From assembly GCA_945865405.1 (NCBI GenBank), contig CAMBDS010000002.1:164886-228885 (forward strand): a stretch of 64,000 nt of DNA, given 5' to 3'. Position numbers and translations under genes: made by a program. The DNA is from Caldithrix abyssi DSM 13497. Its GTDB lineage: Bacteria; Electryoneota; AABM5-125-24; Hatepunaeales; Hatepunaeaceae. This document shows, one piece after another, positions 18,307 through 27,841 of the stretch (positions within the stretch are counted from its first letter, which is position 1; each line of letters begins with the position of its first letter). The notes below the pieces were generated by a model. It saw only the letters and a list, made by a program, of their open reading frames with translations. It was not told the DNA's origin and searched no databases.

Positions 18307-18981
18307 TTACCCATCCTTCACAATCCCCAGCAACTCCACGATATCGTCAATCTCCCAATCCGCTCCCGAAGCTCCCTCGAACTTGCGGTCGCCATACTTC
18401 GCCAGCACCGAGCGCATCCCGGCCGCCTCAGCACCCTTCATGTCTCTGTCAGGCCAGTCCCCCACCATGATCGCCTCGTGAGGCTTTAAACCAAGCTTAT
18501 CAAGCGCCGCCCTGAATGCCAGAGGCGAAGGCTTCAACGCTCCAACGTCTTCAGCAGTAATAACGATGTCGAAAAGATGATGAAGGTTGAGCTGACAGAG
18601 CCTCAGCCACGCCTGCTTGGGTGGCGCATCGGTTATCAATGCCAGCTGTATCCCGCTCTTCACCAACGCCGTCAAAGTCGAGGTAACGTGCGGATAAAGC
18701 ACCAGTGCCGCGTCACGAGCCTTGCGGTAGCCGACAACACCCGCCGCCAATACCTTGTGATTGACCTTGCCGTAGTGAGCCGTCAGAAACTTGTCGAAGA
18801 CCTCCTGATGCTCAATGCCTTCAAGGTGATAAATCGCCATCACCTGATCGTAAGCCTCCTGAAAGCCCATGTCAAGCCCCGAGTCAACCATCCCGGCGAC
18901 AGCAGCTTTTATCGACTCTTTCTTCATCCGCATGAAATCGACAAGCGTATTGTCGAGGTCAAAGATTACCGATTTTATCAC
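18307..18981 (-). CDS. HAD-superfamily hydrolase (phosphoglycolate-phosphatase-like)
   Basis: Haloacid-dehalogenase fold phosphatase. Motif I is VIFDLDNTLVD (nucleophile Asp8, acid/base Asp10), motif II is LITDAP, the Lys is in GALKPSPLAF and motif III is MVGDWPDRDMKGAEAAGM. The helical cap between residues 15 and 90 is of the C1 type. Length 224 fits. Substrate unknown; GPH/pyrimidine-nucleotidase-like members are closest by eye. Confidence 0.88.
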   Translation of the reverse strand: MIKSVIFDLDNTLVDFMRMKKESIKAAVAGMVDSGLDMGFQEAYDQVMAIYHLEGIEHQEVFDKFLTAHYGKVNHKVLAAGVVGYRKARDAALVLYPHVTSTLTALVKSGIQLALITDAPPKQAWLRLCQLNLHHLFDIVITAEDVGALKPSPLAFRAALDKLGLKPHEAIMVGDWPDRDMKGAEAAGMRSVLAKYGDRKFEGASGADWEIDDIVELLGIVKDG

Positions 18982-19025
18982 CCAGAATTCCCTTTCGTGA
19001 CTCCAAATTTGTAATTTTCAATTCT

Positions 19026-19093
19026 CACATTCCATTCGTAATTCGTAATTCACACATTCCATTCGTAATTCGTAACTCGTAATTCGTAATTCC
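19026..19093. repeat. short tandem repeat with unit based on ATTCGTAATT
   Basis: Two copies of a 25-base unit (CACATTCCATTCGTAATTCG plus TAATT) at 19026-19050 and 19053-19077, the second degenerate, followed by a further partial copy to 19093. It fills most of the gap between the penicillin-binding protein stop and the HAD gene. Confidence 0.7.
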
Positions 19094-19094
19094 A

Positions 19095-21308
<2,214 letters not shown>

Positions 21309-21906
21309 CAGTTAACCAGCAACCAGTCACCAGCCACCAGTGACAAGTCACCGTCCTAATATACACAATCCAAGACAGTTGGAAAAGCTTCGTAGGGCTT
21401 CTATCGCGTTTTCCAATGCAAGCCCTAAATGAGACCAGTTACCGTCTTGGAGGGCGGGTTTCAACCCGACCTTGAGCCGCTATGTGGCTCATCATCCCAG
21501 CGCAAGCTGGGATCCATACCTACAATCGACTGGGACTTTCAGTCCGCCCTTATCAATTTTTTGTTATCAAGTTCCTCACTTGACGACTGCGGAACAATTA
21601 TTTGCAATTTGAGAAACTGCAAATTATATTCTTCTTGTTGGTCGTCTAAACCTACCTCTTGCACTGCTGACCTGATGCCGAATGGAACAGATACTTGTCA
21701 GTGACCTCTAATAATAGAGGGTGCCTTGTCACTTCGTTATTGCCCACCCTATTTTTTTCTTGGATGGCAGAATTCAGTCCGCTCGTTCCGCGAATTATCT
21801 AATGTTAACGGCGCAGGCCAAGTATTGGCTAAGGGCGTGTAACACATTTTTCGGCGTTTAGAATATTAGTAGTCAACATGTCAATACGACCAAAATTAAT
21901 GGGAAA
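21309..21906. other. 598-base divergent intergenic region with several palindromes
   Basis: No convincing gene. From left to right it holds a degenerate tandem run of CCAG/CACCAG units (about 21304-21352), a hairpin CGGGTT/AACCCG (21455-21468), GAGCC/GGCTC (21474-21490), ATCCCAGC/GCTGGGAT with a GCAA loop (21494-21513), GGACT/AGTCC within GGACTTTCAGTCCGCCC (21533-21549), and about 350 bases of AT-richer sequence that should contain the promoter of the oxygenase gene at 21907. Confidence 0.7.
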
Positions 21907-22545
21907 ATGGGACTTAACAGTAACCAACAAGCTGATCTCAAAGAGTTAGGCTGGTGTCGATTCAGTCTTTCTGAAACCGGAAGTTCTGTGGAAGAATTGT
22001 GCGCAAGCCTCGGCTTCATAATTTACATCACGGAAGTAAAACCCAAGCACAACGCCAAAGGGCTTGTGACATCTTTAAAGCCCCTTGCATTTCACACAGA
22101 CCACAGTCGCGCTGACTTTGTTGCATGGTACTGTCATTCTCAATCCGAAACTGGAGGGGAGACGATTCTTACTGATGCCGTCTGCGCATTTGATAAACTT
22201 ACAGATAGCGACAAGTCGGCCCTTAAAAAAGTGCTACTTTATGAGCATAAGATTTTTCCTGACGACCCTGAGCAAACTCCGTTTGTAGATTTAAGTAAGG
22301 GCATTCCAGAAATCTATTTTTCCTACTGGTTTGCTGAAGATATAGTTGACCCCGCTACCAAGAACGCACTCCAATCCTTCAAATCATACTTGGAAGCAAG
22401 TCCCAAGGTTCGTTTTCGCATGATTCCGGGAGACTTTCTGATCGTCAACAACAAGAGAATGCTTCATAGTCGAACACAAATATCCGACTCTGAAAGACAT
22501 CTTACACGTTACTGGATTGAAAAACCAAAGGCGAATCTAAAATGA
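21907..22545 (+). CDS. TauD/TfdA-like Fe(II)/2-oxoglutarate-dependent oxygenase
   Basis: Compact non-haem iron oxygenase. The metal triad is visible: His63-x-Asp65 in FHTDHSRADF and His187 in NNKRMLHSRT; Arg197 or Arg201 in ERHLTRYWI would bind 2-oxoglutarate. Length 212 is short (most TauD proteins are 270-300), with little sequence before the core, as in clavaminate-synthase-like and GABA-hydroxylase-like members. Its TGA overlaps the ATG of the next gene, so the two proteins are translationally coupled and likely act together. The substrate is unknown; hydroxylation of the neighbouring protein is a hypothesis. Ribosome site weak (GGGA close to the ATG). Confidence 0.85.
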   Translation: MGLNSNQQADLKELGWCRFSLSETGSSVEELCASLGFIIYITEVKPKHNAKGLVTSLKPLAFHTDHSRADFVAWYCHSQSETGGETILTDAVCAFDKLTDSDKSALKKVLLYEHKIFPDDPEQTPFVDLSKGIPEIYFSYWFAEDIVDPATKNALQSFKSYLEASPKVRFRMIPGDFLIVNNKRMLHSRTQISDSERHLTRYWIEKPKANLK

Positions 22546-23066
22546 ACACAACAACCGCAACTAATTTAACTGCACGACCAGCGATATCGAATGAAAGAGT
22601 AGCTAACCTCATTGCACTTGGAATTCCGCAACAGGTCGCAGTAATTGACCTCGAGATGGTCAAAATGAAACTCTCTGAACCAAAGGAAAACATCGGTTGG
22701 ACAATAGACCAATGTGAAGATGCGGAGATCGAGTACAAACGGTACTTAGCGCTCTGCTTGAAGTTTCCTTATCCGAGTTATTCAATCGTTCCGAACAAAA
22801 TCATGGACACCATGTGGCACTATCACATCCTTGACACTCGCGCCTATCACAAGGATTGTGATAGTGTTTTTGGCCATTACTTCCACCACTTTCCATACTT
22901 TGGGCTTCGCGGCGCAGACGACGAGAGGAATCTGAAGTCCGCCTTCGAAAAAACAAAAGAGCTCTATGAGAAGCTCTTCAGTGAACCAATGGCAAGAAAC
23001 CGCGAGTCTGATTGCTGGCATGACTGTGAGGACAGATGTTGGCATGCTTGTTCTGACGATAAATAG
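22542..23066 (+). CDS. GRDP-like protein with a four-cysteine C-terminal tail
   Basis: 174 residues. Residues 55-125 (IEYKRYLALCLKFP, KIMDTMWHYHILDTRAYHKD, FGHYFHHFPYFG) match, as I recall the family, the conserved region of glycine-rich-domain-containing-protein-like proteins (PF07173 type), rich in His and aromatic residues. The last 17 residues contain Cys158, 162, 166 and 170 in exact C-x3-C-x3-C-x3-C register with CWH repeated (CWHDC and CWHAC) and an acidic end. No signal peptide. ATGA overlap with the upstream oxygenase. The tail could be a modified peptide core, a metal site or a disulfide knot; which is not known. Confidence 0.75.
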   Translation: MNTTTATNLTARPAISNERVANLIALGIPQQVAVIDLEMVKMKLSEPKENIGWTIDQCEDAEIEYKRYLALCLKFPYPSYSIVPNKIMDTMWHYHILDTRAYHKDCDSVFGHYFHHFPYFGLRGADDERNLKSAFEKTKELYEKLFSEPMARNRESDCWHDCEDRCWHACSDDK

Positions 23067-23080
23067 GTTTATTTTCTGTG

Positions 23081-23104
23081 CCGTCAGGTGCTCTCACCTG
23101 ACGG
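23081..23104. repeat. perfect hairpin, TCAGGT family
   Basis: CCGTCAGGTG, loop CTCT, CACCTGACGG: ten paired bases, 15 bases after the GRDP-like stop. It is not followed by a T-tract, so a terminator role is uncertain; it belongs by sequence to the dispersed TCAGGT palindromes. Confidence 0.75.
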
Positions 23105-23220
23105 CAGCGGAACTCAACAAAAGTATGCCCCCTCCCCCAAACTCCCCCCGCATTTCCTCGTAATTCCTATTACACCCAAGCGACTCGGTGTTCTGTTCCA
23201 AACCCCAAACTCCGGAGACG

Positions 23221-23544
23221 ATGATTCTCTTCCGAAAACATAGCTTGGCTGTTGTATGGATGCTGGTAGCCGCCGCGATGTTCTCGTGGCCCGCCGACGC
23301 ATACCATCACCACAGCCTGTTAGTCGTTCAATCGCAGGATCTCGCCGCGTGCCATGAAGATGGTGGTGGTCAATGTCATATCGACCAGTACCTGAACTCA
23401 CTTCAAGGCAGCGAAGCCTCCTCCTTCACAACGATTGAACTTCTAAACGTAAACCAACCCCTCGCTGCCCAACACGAATCGCCCCGACCTGAGTCTGAAA
23501 AGATTACCGGGTCGTCCCCTCGCGCTCCTCCCGCTTCCCTCTAA
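23221..23544 (+). CDS. small exported His-rich protein, probably metal-binding
   Basis: 107 residues starting MILFRKHSLAVVWMLVAAA with cleavage likely after PADA; GGAG lies six bases before the ATG. The mature N-terminus is YHHHSLLVVQ, followed by CHEDGGGQCHID, so several His and two Cys are concentrated in the first 35 mature residues. The C-terminal half is low-complexity and Pro/Ser-rich. It stands first in front of a zinc-type uptake operon, which suggests periplasmic metal capture or sensing. No family recognised. Confidence 0.6.
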   Translation: MILFRKHSLAVVWMLVAAAMFSWPADAYHHHSLLVVQSQDLAACHEDGGGQCHIDQYLNSLQGSEASSFTTIELLNVNQPLAAQHESPRPESEKITGSSPRAPPASL

Positions 23545-23647
23545 AAACTACTACAAACTGATTTCTCTGTTATCAGACGCGTCTCCCGTCGGATAATTCC
23601 GCACGGGCGTTACCTGCTTGGTTTTCAATCAATTACTTTACTTGTTC

Positions 23648-23726
23648 TGTCAGGTCTTAACTGTAAAGCGTGACCTGACAGCTAAACTTACCCCCGTCAG
23701 GTCTCCACTTCGTTAAAGACCTGACG
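23648..23726. repeat. two hairpins of the TCAGGT family in tandem
   Basis: TGTCAGGTC/GACCTGACA with a 15-base loop (23648-23680) and CGTCAGGTCT/AGACCTGACG with a 12-base loop (23695-23726), both in the leader of the porin-like gene at 23764. They could be read as operators or leader structure for the metal-uptake operon, but the same palindrome occurs elsewhere (21240, 23081, 49262). Confidence 0.75.
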
Positions 23727-23763
23727 AAAAAGTAAATAACTTTCACTTTAGAGGGATAACTCT

Positions 23764-24834
23764 ATGCATTTCAGCATACCCATGTGCGCCGCGCTATTGC
23801 TCGCGCTCGCCATTTCGCTTGGCCAAACCGTTCCGTCGGTTGCCGGGGTCACCAACCCCAACATTTCGGTCATCGGCAACACCTTAATTCAAATGGTCGA
23901 TGACCCCGCTGACCCCAACCATGGCCGCCCTCAGCTCAGTTTCGAGGAAGCCGAAGTCATCTTCGACGACTACCTCAACCCCTTTGCTCGAGGCACCTTT
24001 GTCCTCGCCTTCAGTGACGAGGGCGCGGAGGTCGAAGAAGCCTTCTTCGACATCGTTCGCGGCTTGCCCATGGGTCTCGGCCTCCGGGTAGGTAAATTCC
24101 GGCAGGACTTCGGCAGGCTCAATCCGTTGCATCCCCACGCTTACTCCTTCATCGCCGTTCCTGCCATGCTTCAAGCCTACATGCCGGGTGAGGAGTCGTT
24201 CAACGACGTTGGCATCTCCCTCTCCGACCTGATCGCGCTTGGCCCTGTTGCCGCGACCATTTCTGGCACTGTCCTCAGCGGCGCGACATTCCTTGCCGAA
24301 GAAGACAGCTCCGCCGAGTCCCGGCTCGGCTGGAATCTCCGCTGGCGCAATTTCGTCACGCTTGGCGGGCGCAACTCGCTCGAGTTTGGCGCGTCAGCCA
24401 CGTCTGGTGTCTCCGAGCCACAGTACGGCATGAAGACCTCGCTCTTTGGCTTGGACTTCAAGTCGAAGATCTACACCGCCTCCGCCAACTACTTCACCTT
24501 GCAGGGCGAATGGATCTCCCTCAGCAAGGACAGTGATGACGGCAGCGGAACGGGAACGATAGAGACCTTCAAGCCGTCCGGCTTCTACCTTGCCGCCGAT
24601 TTCACACAGGGCAGAATGTACGGCGGTCTGAAATTGGAAAACTTTCAGGAGGTCGCTGCTGGTACCTCAACAATGTCTTCGATGGGCATCTACGGCGGGA
24701 TCGGTTTGCTCGAGGAGAGCACCCTCTTCCGCTTCCTCATTGAAAACGTCAAGCCCGCTGGAGTGGACGCCTTCAACCGCTACATGGTTCAAGCCGTTTT
24801 CTCGATGGGACCCCACAAAGCACACCAATTCTAA
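23764..24834 (+). CDS. putative outer-membrane porin of a metal-uptake operon
   Basis: 356 residues with a signal peptide (cleavage near VAG, residue 28), then NPNISVIGNTLIQMVDD and a beta-rich body (GLGLRVGKFRQDFGRLNPLHPHAYSF, GWNLRWRNFVTLGGRNSLEFG, MYGGLKLENFQ) with amphipathic strands, as in phosphate-selective-porin-like proteins found beside zinc ABC systems. AGAGGGA precedes the ATG. It is 15 bases from the znuA-like gene, so one operon. A channel for zinc or manganese across the outer membrane is inferred from context only. Confidence 0.65.
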   Translation: MHFSIPMCAALLLALAISLGQTVPSVAGVTNPNISVIGNTLIQMVDDPADPNHGRPQLSFEEAEVIFDDYLNPFARGTFVLAFSDEGAEVEEAFFDIVRGLPMGLGLRVGKFRQDFGRLNPLHPHAYSFIAVPAMLQAYMPGEESFNDVGISLSDLIALGPVAATISGTVLSGATFLAEEDSSAESRLGWNLRWRNFVTLGGRNSLEFGASATSGVSEPQYGMKTSLFGLDFKSKIYTASANYFTLQGEWISLSKDSDDGSGTGTIETFKPSGFYLAADFTQGRMYGGLKLENFQEVAAGTSTMSSMGIYGGIGLLEESTLFRFLIENVKPAGVDAFNRYMVQAVFSMGPHKAHQF

Positions 24835-24849
24835 CCCAAAGGAATCACC

Positions 24850-25734
24850 ATGAAAAAAATGAAGTATGTGCTGGCTTTTCTCTATATAGTCACAACTTCA
24901 ACCATCGCTTCGGCAAAGGTTTTGGTTGCTGCTTCGATCCCCGACCTCGCCTCTATTGCCTCCTATGTTGGGGGCGAGCGAGTCACTACCTTCGCCATCA
25001 CGCACGGCAACGATAACGCCCACTCAGTCGAGGTTCTCCCCTCCTACATGATTAAGGTTGCCAAATCCGACCTCTACCTGAAAGTCGGTTTACAGCTTGA
25101 CCAGTGGGCATCGGGTATCATCGACGGTTCGCGCAACAGGCGGCTGAAGGTGATCGACTGCTCGACCGGAATATCAGTCCTCGAAAAACCTGTCGGGCGG
25201 GTCTCTGCCGAACAAGGCGACGTCCACCCCGACGGCAACCCGCACTACTGGCTCGATCCGTCACGAGCGGCAATTGCCGCCGCGACCATTGCCGAAGCAT
25301 TGGCCCTGATTGATCCGAACAGAGCATCGATTTATCGAATGAATGCCGCTAAATTTGCTGGCGAAGCTGAGAATAGGAAGTCTGAATGGAAGCAGAGGTT
25401 ATCCGGTGCGGCGTCTCATCCGCTGATAACCTACCATCGGTCATGGGCATACTTTACCGATGTCTTTGGCTTCACTCAGGCAGGCTACGTCGAGCCTATC
25501 CCCGGCATTCCACCGACGGGCTCGCACCAGAAGGATCTCATCGAAATCATCAAAGCTCGCGGCGTGAAACTCCTTCTTGAGGAGGCATTCTATCCCTCGG
25601 ATGCCGGCGAATTTCTCGAACGGCAGACCGGGATCAAGGTAATCAAAGCAGATGCATCCTGTTCAGGAAGTGAAGCAAACAGCTACTTTGACCATATTGA
25701 GCAACTGGTCAGACAGATCGAGGATATCCGATGA
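24850..25734 (+). CDS. znuA: zinc/manganese ABC transporter substrate-binding protein (ZnuA-like)
   Basis: Periplasmic cluster A-I solute-binding protein. Signal peptide MKKMKYVLAFLYIVTTSTIASA. Metal ligands fit the family: His in NAHSVEVLPS, His in NPHYWLDPS, His in ITYHRSWAYF and an acidic fourth position in LLEEAFYPSDAG. It lacks the His-rich loop common in proteobacterial ZnuA. Its stop overlaps the permease start (ATGA). Zinc is more likely than manganese given the His-rich leader gene, but this is inference. Confidence 0.88.
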   Translation: MKKMKYVLAFLYIVTTSTIASAKVLVAASIPDLASIASYVGGERVTTFAITHGNDNAHSVEVLPSYMIKVAKSDLYLKVGLQLDQWASGIIDGSRNRRLKVIDCSTGISVLEKPVGRVSAEQGDVHPDGNPHYWLDPSRAAIAAATIAEALALIDPNRASIYRMNAAKFAGEAENRKSEWKQRLSGAASHPLITYHRSWAYFTDVFGFTQAGYVEPIPGIPPTGSHQKDLIEIIKARGVKLLLEEAFYPSDAGEFLERQTGIKVIKADASCSGSEANSYFDHIEQLVRQIEDIR

Positions 25735-26558
25735 TCTGGAGCGCCCTGACCTACCCTTTTATTTGGACAGCTCTTGCCGCGGCACTGGTATTGGGCGGAA
25801 TTCACGCTTATCTCGGCTTCCACGTCGTCCGTCGCGGGGTCATCTTTGTCGATCTTGCCCTCGCCCAGATGGCGGCGCTTGGCGTCGGGATCGGTATCCT
25901 GTTTGGGCTGGAAGATCACGGAGTATCGAGCTACCTTCTGGCACTCGGAACGACGTTGGTCGGGGCGCTCATCATCTCGCTCCTGCGGTACAGCTCCTCC
26001 AAGGCTCCCCTCGAAGCCTTCATCGGGATCATCTTTGCTTCGGCTCAAGCCTTGGTGATAGTCCTGCTGGCGAAAACTCCATCGGGAACGGAACATCTGA
26101 AAGAGACGCTGATCGGGTCGATCTTCACCGTATCACCCACTCATGTTTTCTGGACGGCGATTCTCTACGTCTGCATTGGCCTGCTTCACTACTTGTTCCG
26201 TAAGCCGCTCTTTCAGATCACTGAAAATCCTGATGAAGCGAAACGGGCTGGAATGAACCTTTTCGTCTGGGATCTCTTCTTCTACGGGGCGTTTGGACTG
26301 GTGGTGACGTCGTCTGTGCAGATTGCCGGGGTCTTGCTGGTCTTTGGGTTGCTGGTGATACCGTCGGTTGCCGCGATGCTGCTCACTGACCGGACGGGAG
26401 CGAGGCTGGCATTCGGGTGGGTTTTTGCCGCTGTAGCTTCGTTTGTCGGGCTGGTCGGAGCGTTCGTGCTTGACCTTCCCGCCGCTCCGGCGATCATGCT
26501 TACGATGACTCTGATGCTGGTAGTGGTGGGGGTAGTTGGTATGGTGCGGAAGGTGTAA
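25731..26558 (+). CDS. znuB: zinc/manganese ABC transporter permease (ZnuB-like)
   Basis: Integral membrane subunit of the ABC-3 family with about eight hydrophobic segments; GGIHAYLGFHVVRRGVIFVDLALAQMAALG is the conserved start and FVWDLFFYGAFGLVVTSSVQIAGVLLVFGLLVIP the conserved later part. Length 275 is typical. No ATP-binding subunit gene follows: the operon ends at a palindromic terminator and the next gene is convergent. The ATPase must be encoded elsewhere or be shared. Confidence 0.9.
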   Translation: MIWSALTYPFIWTALAAALVLGGIHAYLGFHVVRRGVIFVDLALAQMAALGVGIGILFGLEDHGVSSYLLALGTTLVGALIISLLRYSSSKAPLEAFIGIIFASAQALVIVLLAKTPSGTEHLKETLIGSIFTVSPTHVFWTAILYVCIGLLHYLFRKPLFQITENPDEAKRAGMNLFVWDLFFYGAFGLVVTSSVQIAGVLLVFGLLVIPSVAAMLLTDRTGARLAFGWVFAAVASFVGLVGAFVLDLPAAPAIMLTMTLMLVVVGVVGMVRKV

Positions 26559-26574
26559 TTCGGAGAAGCTTTCC

Positions 26575-26639
26575 AGAGAACGTAGAGGCGTCCGTTAGCT
26601 AACGGACGCCTCTAGGCCTCTCATACGGACACGTTCTCT
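26575..26639. terminator. long palindrome between convergent genes
   Basis: A perfect 32-base palindrome (TAGAGGCGTCCGTTAG and its complement, 26583-26614) flanked by outer arms AGAGAACGT (26575-26583) and ACGTTCTCT (26631-26639). It separates the convergent znuB and hmuY-like genes and may act as a bidirectional terminator; no long T-tract is present. The core TTAGCTAACGG recurs at about 30883-30893. Confidence 0.6.
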
Positions 26640-27711
26640 ACAGTTGCTTAAACCGGAACTGCATCCACCCACTCTGCGAAGTCCCGCCTACCACCATGTA
26701 GTAGTTCGTGATCTGCATTTTGTACGTGACATTAGCTGAAGTTCTCAGCAGATAGACGTGGTTTTTCGTTAATAATGTTCTATTAAGTTCGAGGTAGTTA
26801 AACCACGGCATGACCGAGTCGGTGCCGAAGACCGATATCGAGCCATCCTGATTGAACGGTTGTCCTGCCGGCACGGTGACAGTCGCGTCGAACGTCGTGT
26901 CAGACTTGATCGCACCGGCCATTCCGGGACCGCTTAAGGAAGAGTTCAGCTTGATGCTGTACCCATCGATCATCAAGTCCCATGCCGTCGAATTCGATGG
27001 GGTGGCAATTGCAACCGAACCACCGGTGCTGAACGAGAAGTAAGCAGGGCCTGTTGTTGCATCGATTGTCGCGAACTGAGCCGCTCCGCCGATATTGGTC
27101 GAACCGTCAGTTTGATAGACGAACTTCAGCGTCACCATTCCGGCACGGCTCATGGTTGAGAGGGCTAGTGAGTCGATGGAGACTTTACCAAATTTCCCGA
27201 TCGCAGTCTTTATCATAAACGTCGTTTTGGTCGGCAATATCCAGTGATTTGGCGGACCTGTGTACCACCACCAGTCGGCATCGGGAATGGCAAGAGTCAT
27301 TCTATCTTCCATCCAGAGCGAATCGGCAATGGCTGGTACTGACGCGACCGCATCGAAGTTAGTGCTGTCAGCAAAGTTTAACGAAGCCATATCGACGGCT
27401 TTCATACCGGCCCCGCCAGATGCTCCGCCATTCGTTTTGCCCATGAAGCGACGGAACGCGAGATCCCAGACCATATTCGTCGAAGACTGCCAGTCAGTGA
27501 TTTCGACTACCGACCGGTTGGAAAGGTCATAGTAGCGATATGCGCTTGACGAGGTTGCATTCAACCTGACGTTGTAGCCGCCAGAACCATCTGACCACGT
27601 TGAATCGCTCGGTGTATAAGTACCGGGATTAGTGGGTGAATCGTCGTCTTTTTCACATCCGACGAATATTGCGACCATTGCGAATAATATAGGAAGGAAG
27701 CGTAGCTTCAT
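26638..27711 (-). CDS. HmuY-family haem-binding lipoprotein
   Basis: Starts MKLRFLPILFAMVAIFVGC: lipobox IFVGC, so surface or outer-membrane lipoprotein. The mature part shows the HmuY-like features YYDLSNRSVVEI, WDLAFRRFMGKTNGGASGG and later a second beta domain. HmuY proteins capture haem for a TonB receptor; here the receptor gene is the upstream neighbour on the same strand. GGAG lies seven bases before the chosen ATG; 40 additional residues upstream would be non-signal sequence. Haem ligands cannot be assigned by eye. Confidence 0.8.
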   Translation of the reverse strand: MKLRFLPILFAMVAIFVGCEKDDDSPTNPGTYTPSDSTWSDGSGGYNVRLNATSSSAYRYYDLSNRSVVEITDWQSSTNMVWDLAFRRFMGKTNGGASGGAGMKAVDMASLNFADSTNFDAVASVPAIADSLWMEDRMTLAIPDADWWWYTGPPNHWILPTKTTFMIKTAIGKFGKVSIDSLALSTMSRAGMVTLKFVYQTDGSTNIGGAAQFATIDATTGPAYFSFSTGGSVAIATPSNSTAWDLMIDGYSIKLNSSLSGPGMAGAIKSDTTFDATVTVPAGQPFNQDGSISVFGTDSVMPWFNYLELNRTLLTKNHVYLLRTSANVTYKMQITNYYMVVGGTSQSGWMQFRFKQL

Positions 27712-27780
27712 TCTTCTGTCTCCTTTTGTTTTATGTAATACACTGCCTGAGCAGTTGTTTGGGTGTATCGAAATTGTACC

Positions 27781-27829
27781 AAAAACGAAAGCGCCGATGA
27801 TAACTTCGTTATTGAAGGCTATCATCGGC
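27781..27829 (-). terminator. rho-independent terminator after the TonB receptor gene
   Basis: On the minus strand the arms GCCGATGATA and TATCATCGGC (27793-27829) are followed by CGCTTTCGTTTTTGG (T-rich, 27781-27792). It lies between the receptor and the HmuY-like gene, so expression of the latter depends on read-through or its own promoter. Confidence 0.75.
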
Positions 27830-27841
27830 ACCTGTCTATAT

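Noticed and set aside
19026..19093. possible CRISPR-like repeat
   Set aside because: Unit is contiguous without spacers and only two to three degenerate copies exist.
23081..23104. rho-independent terminator of the oxygenase operon
   Set aside because: The stem is strong but no T-tract follows, and the sequence belongs to a dispersed palindrome family, so it is listed as a repeat.
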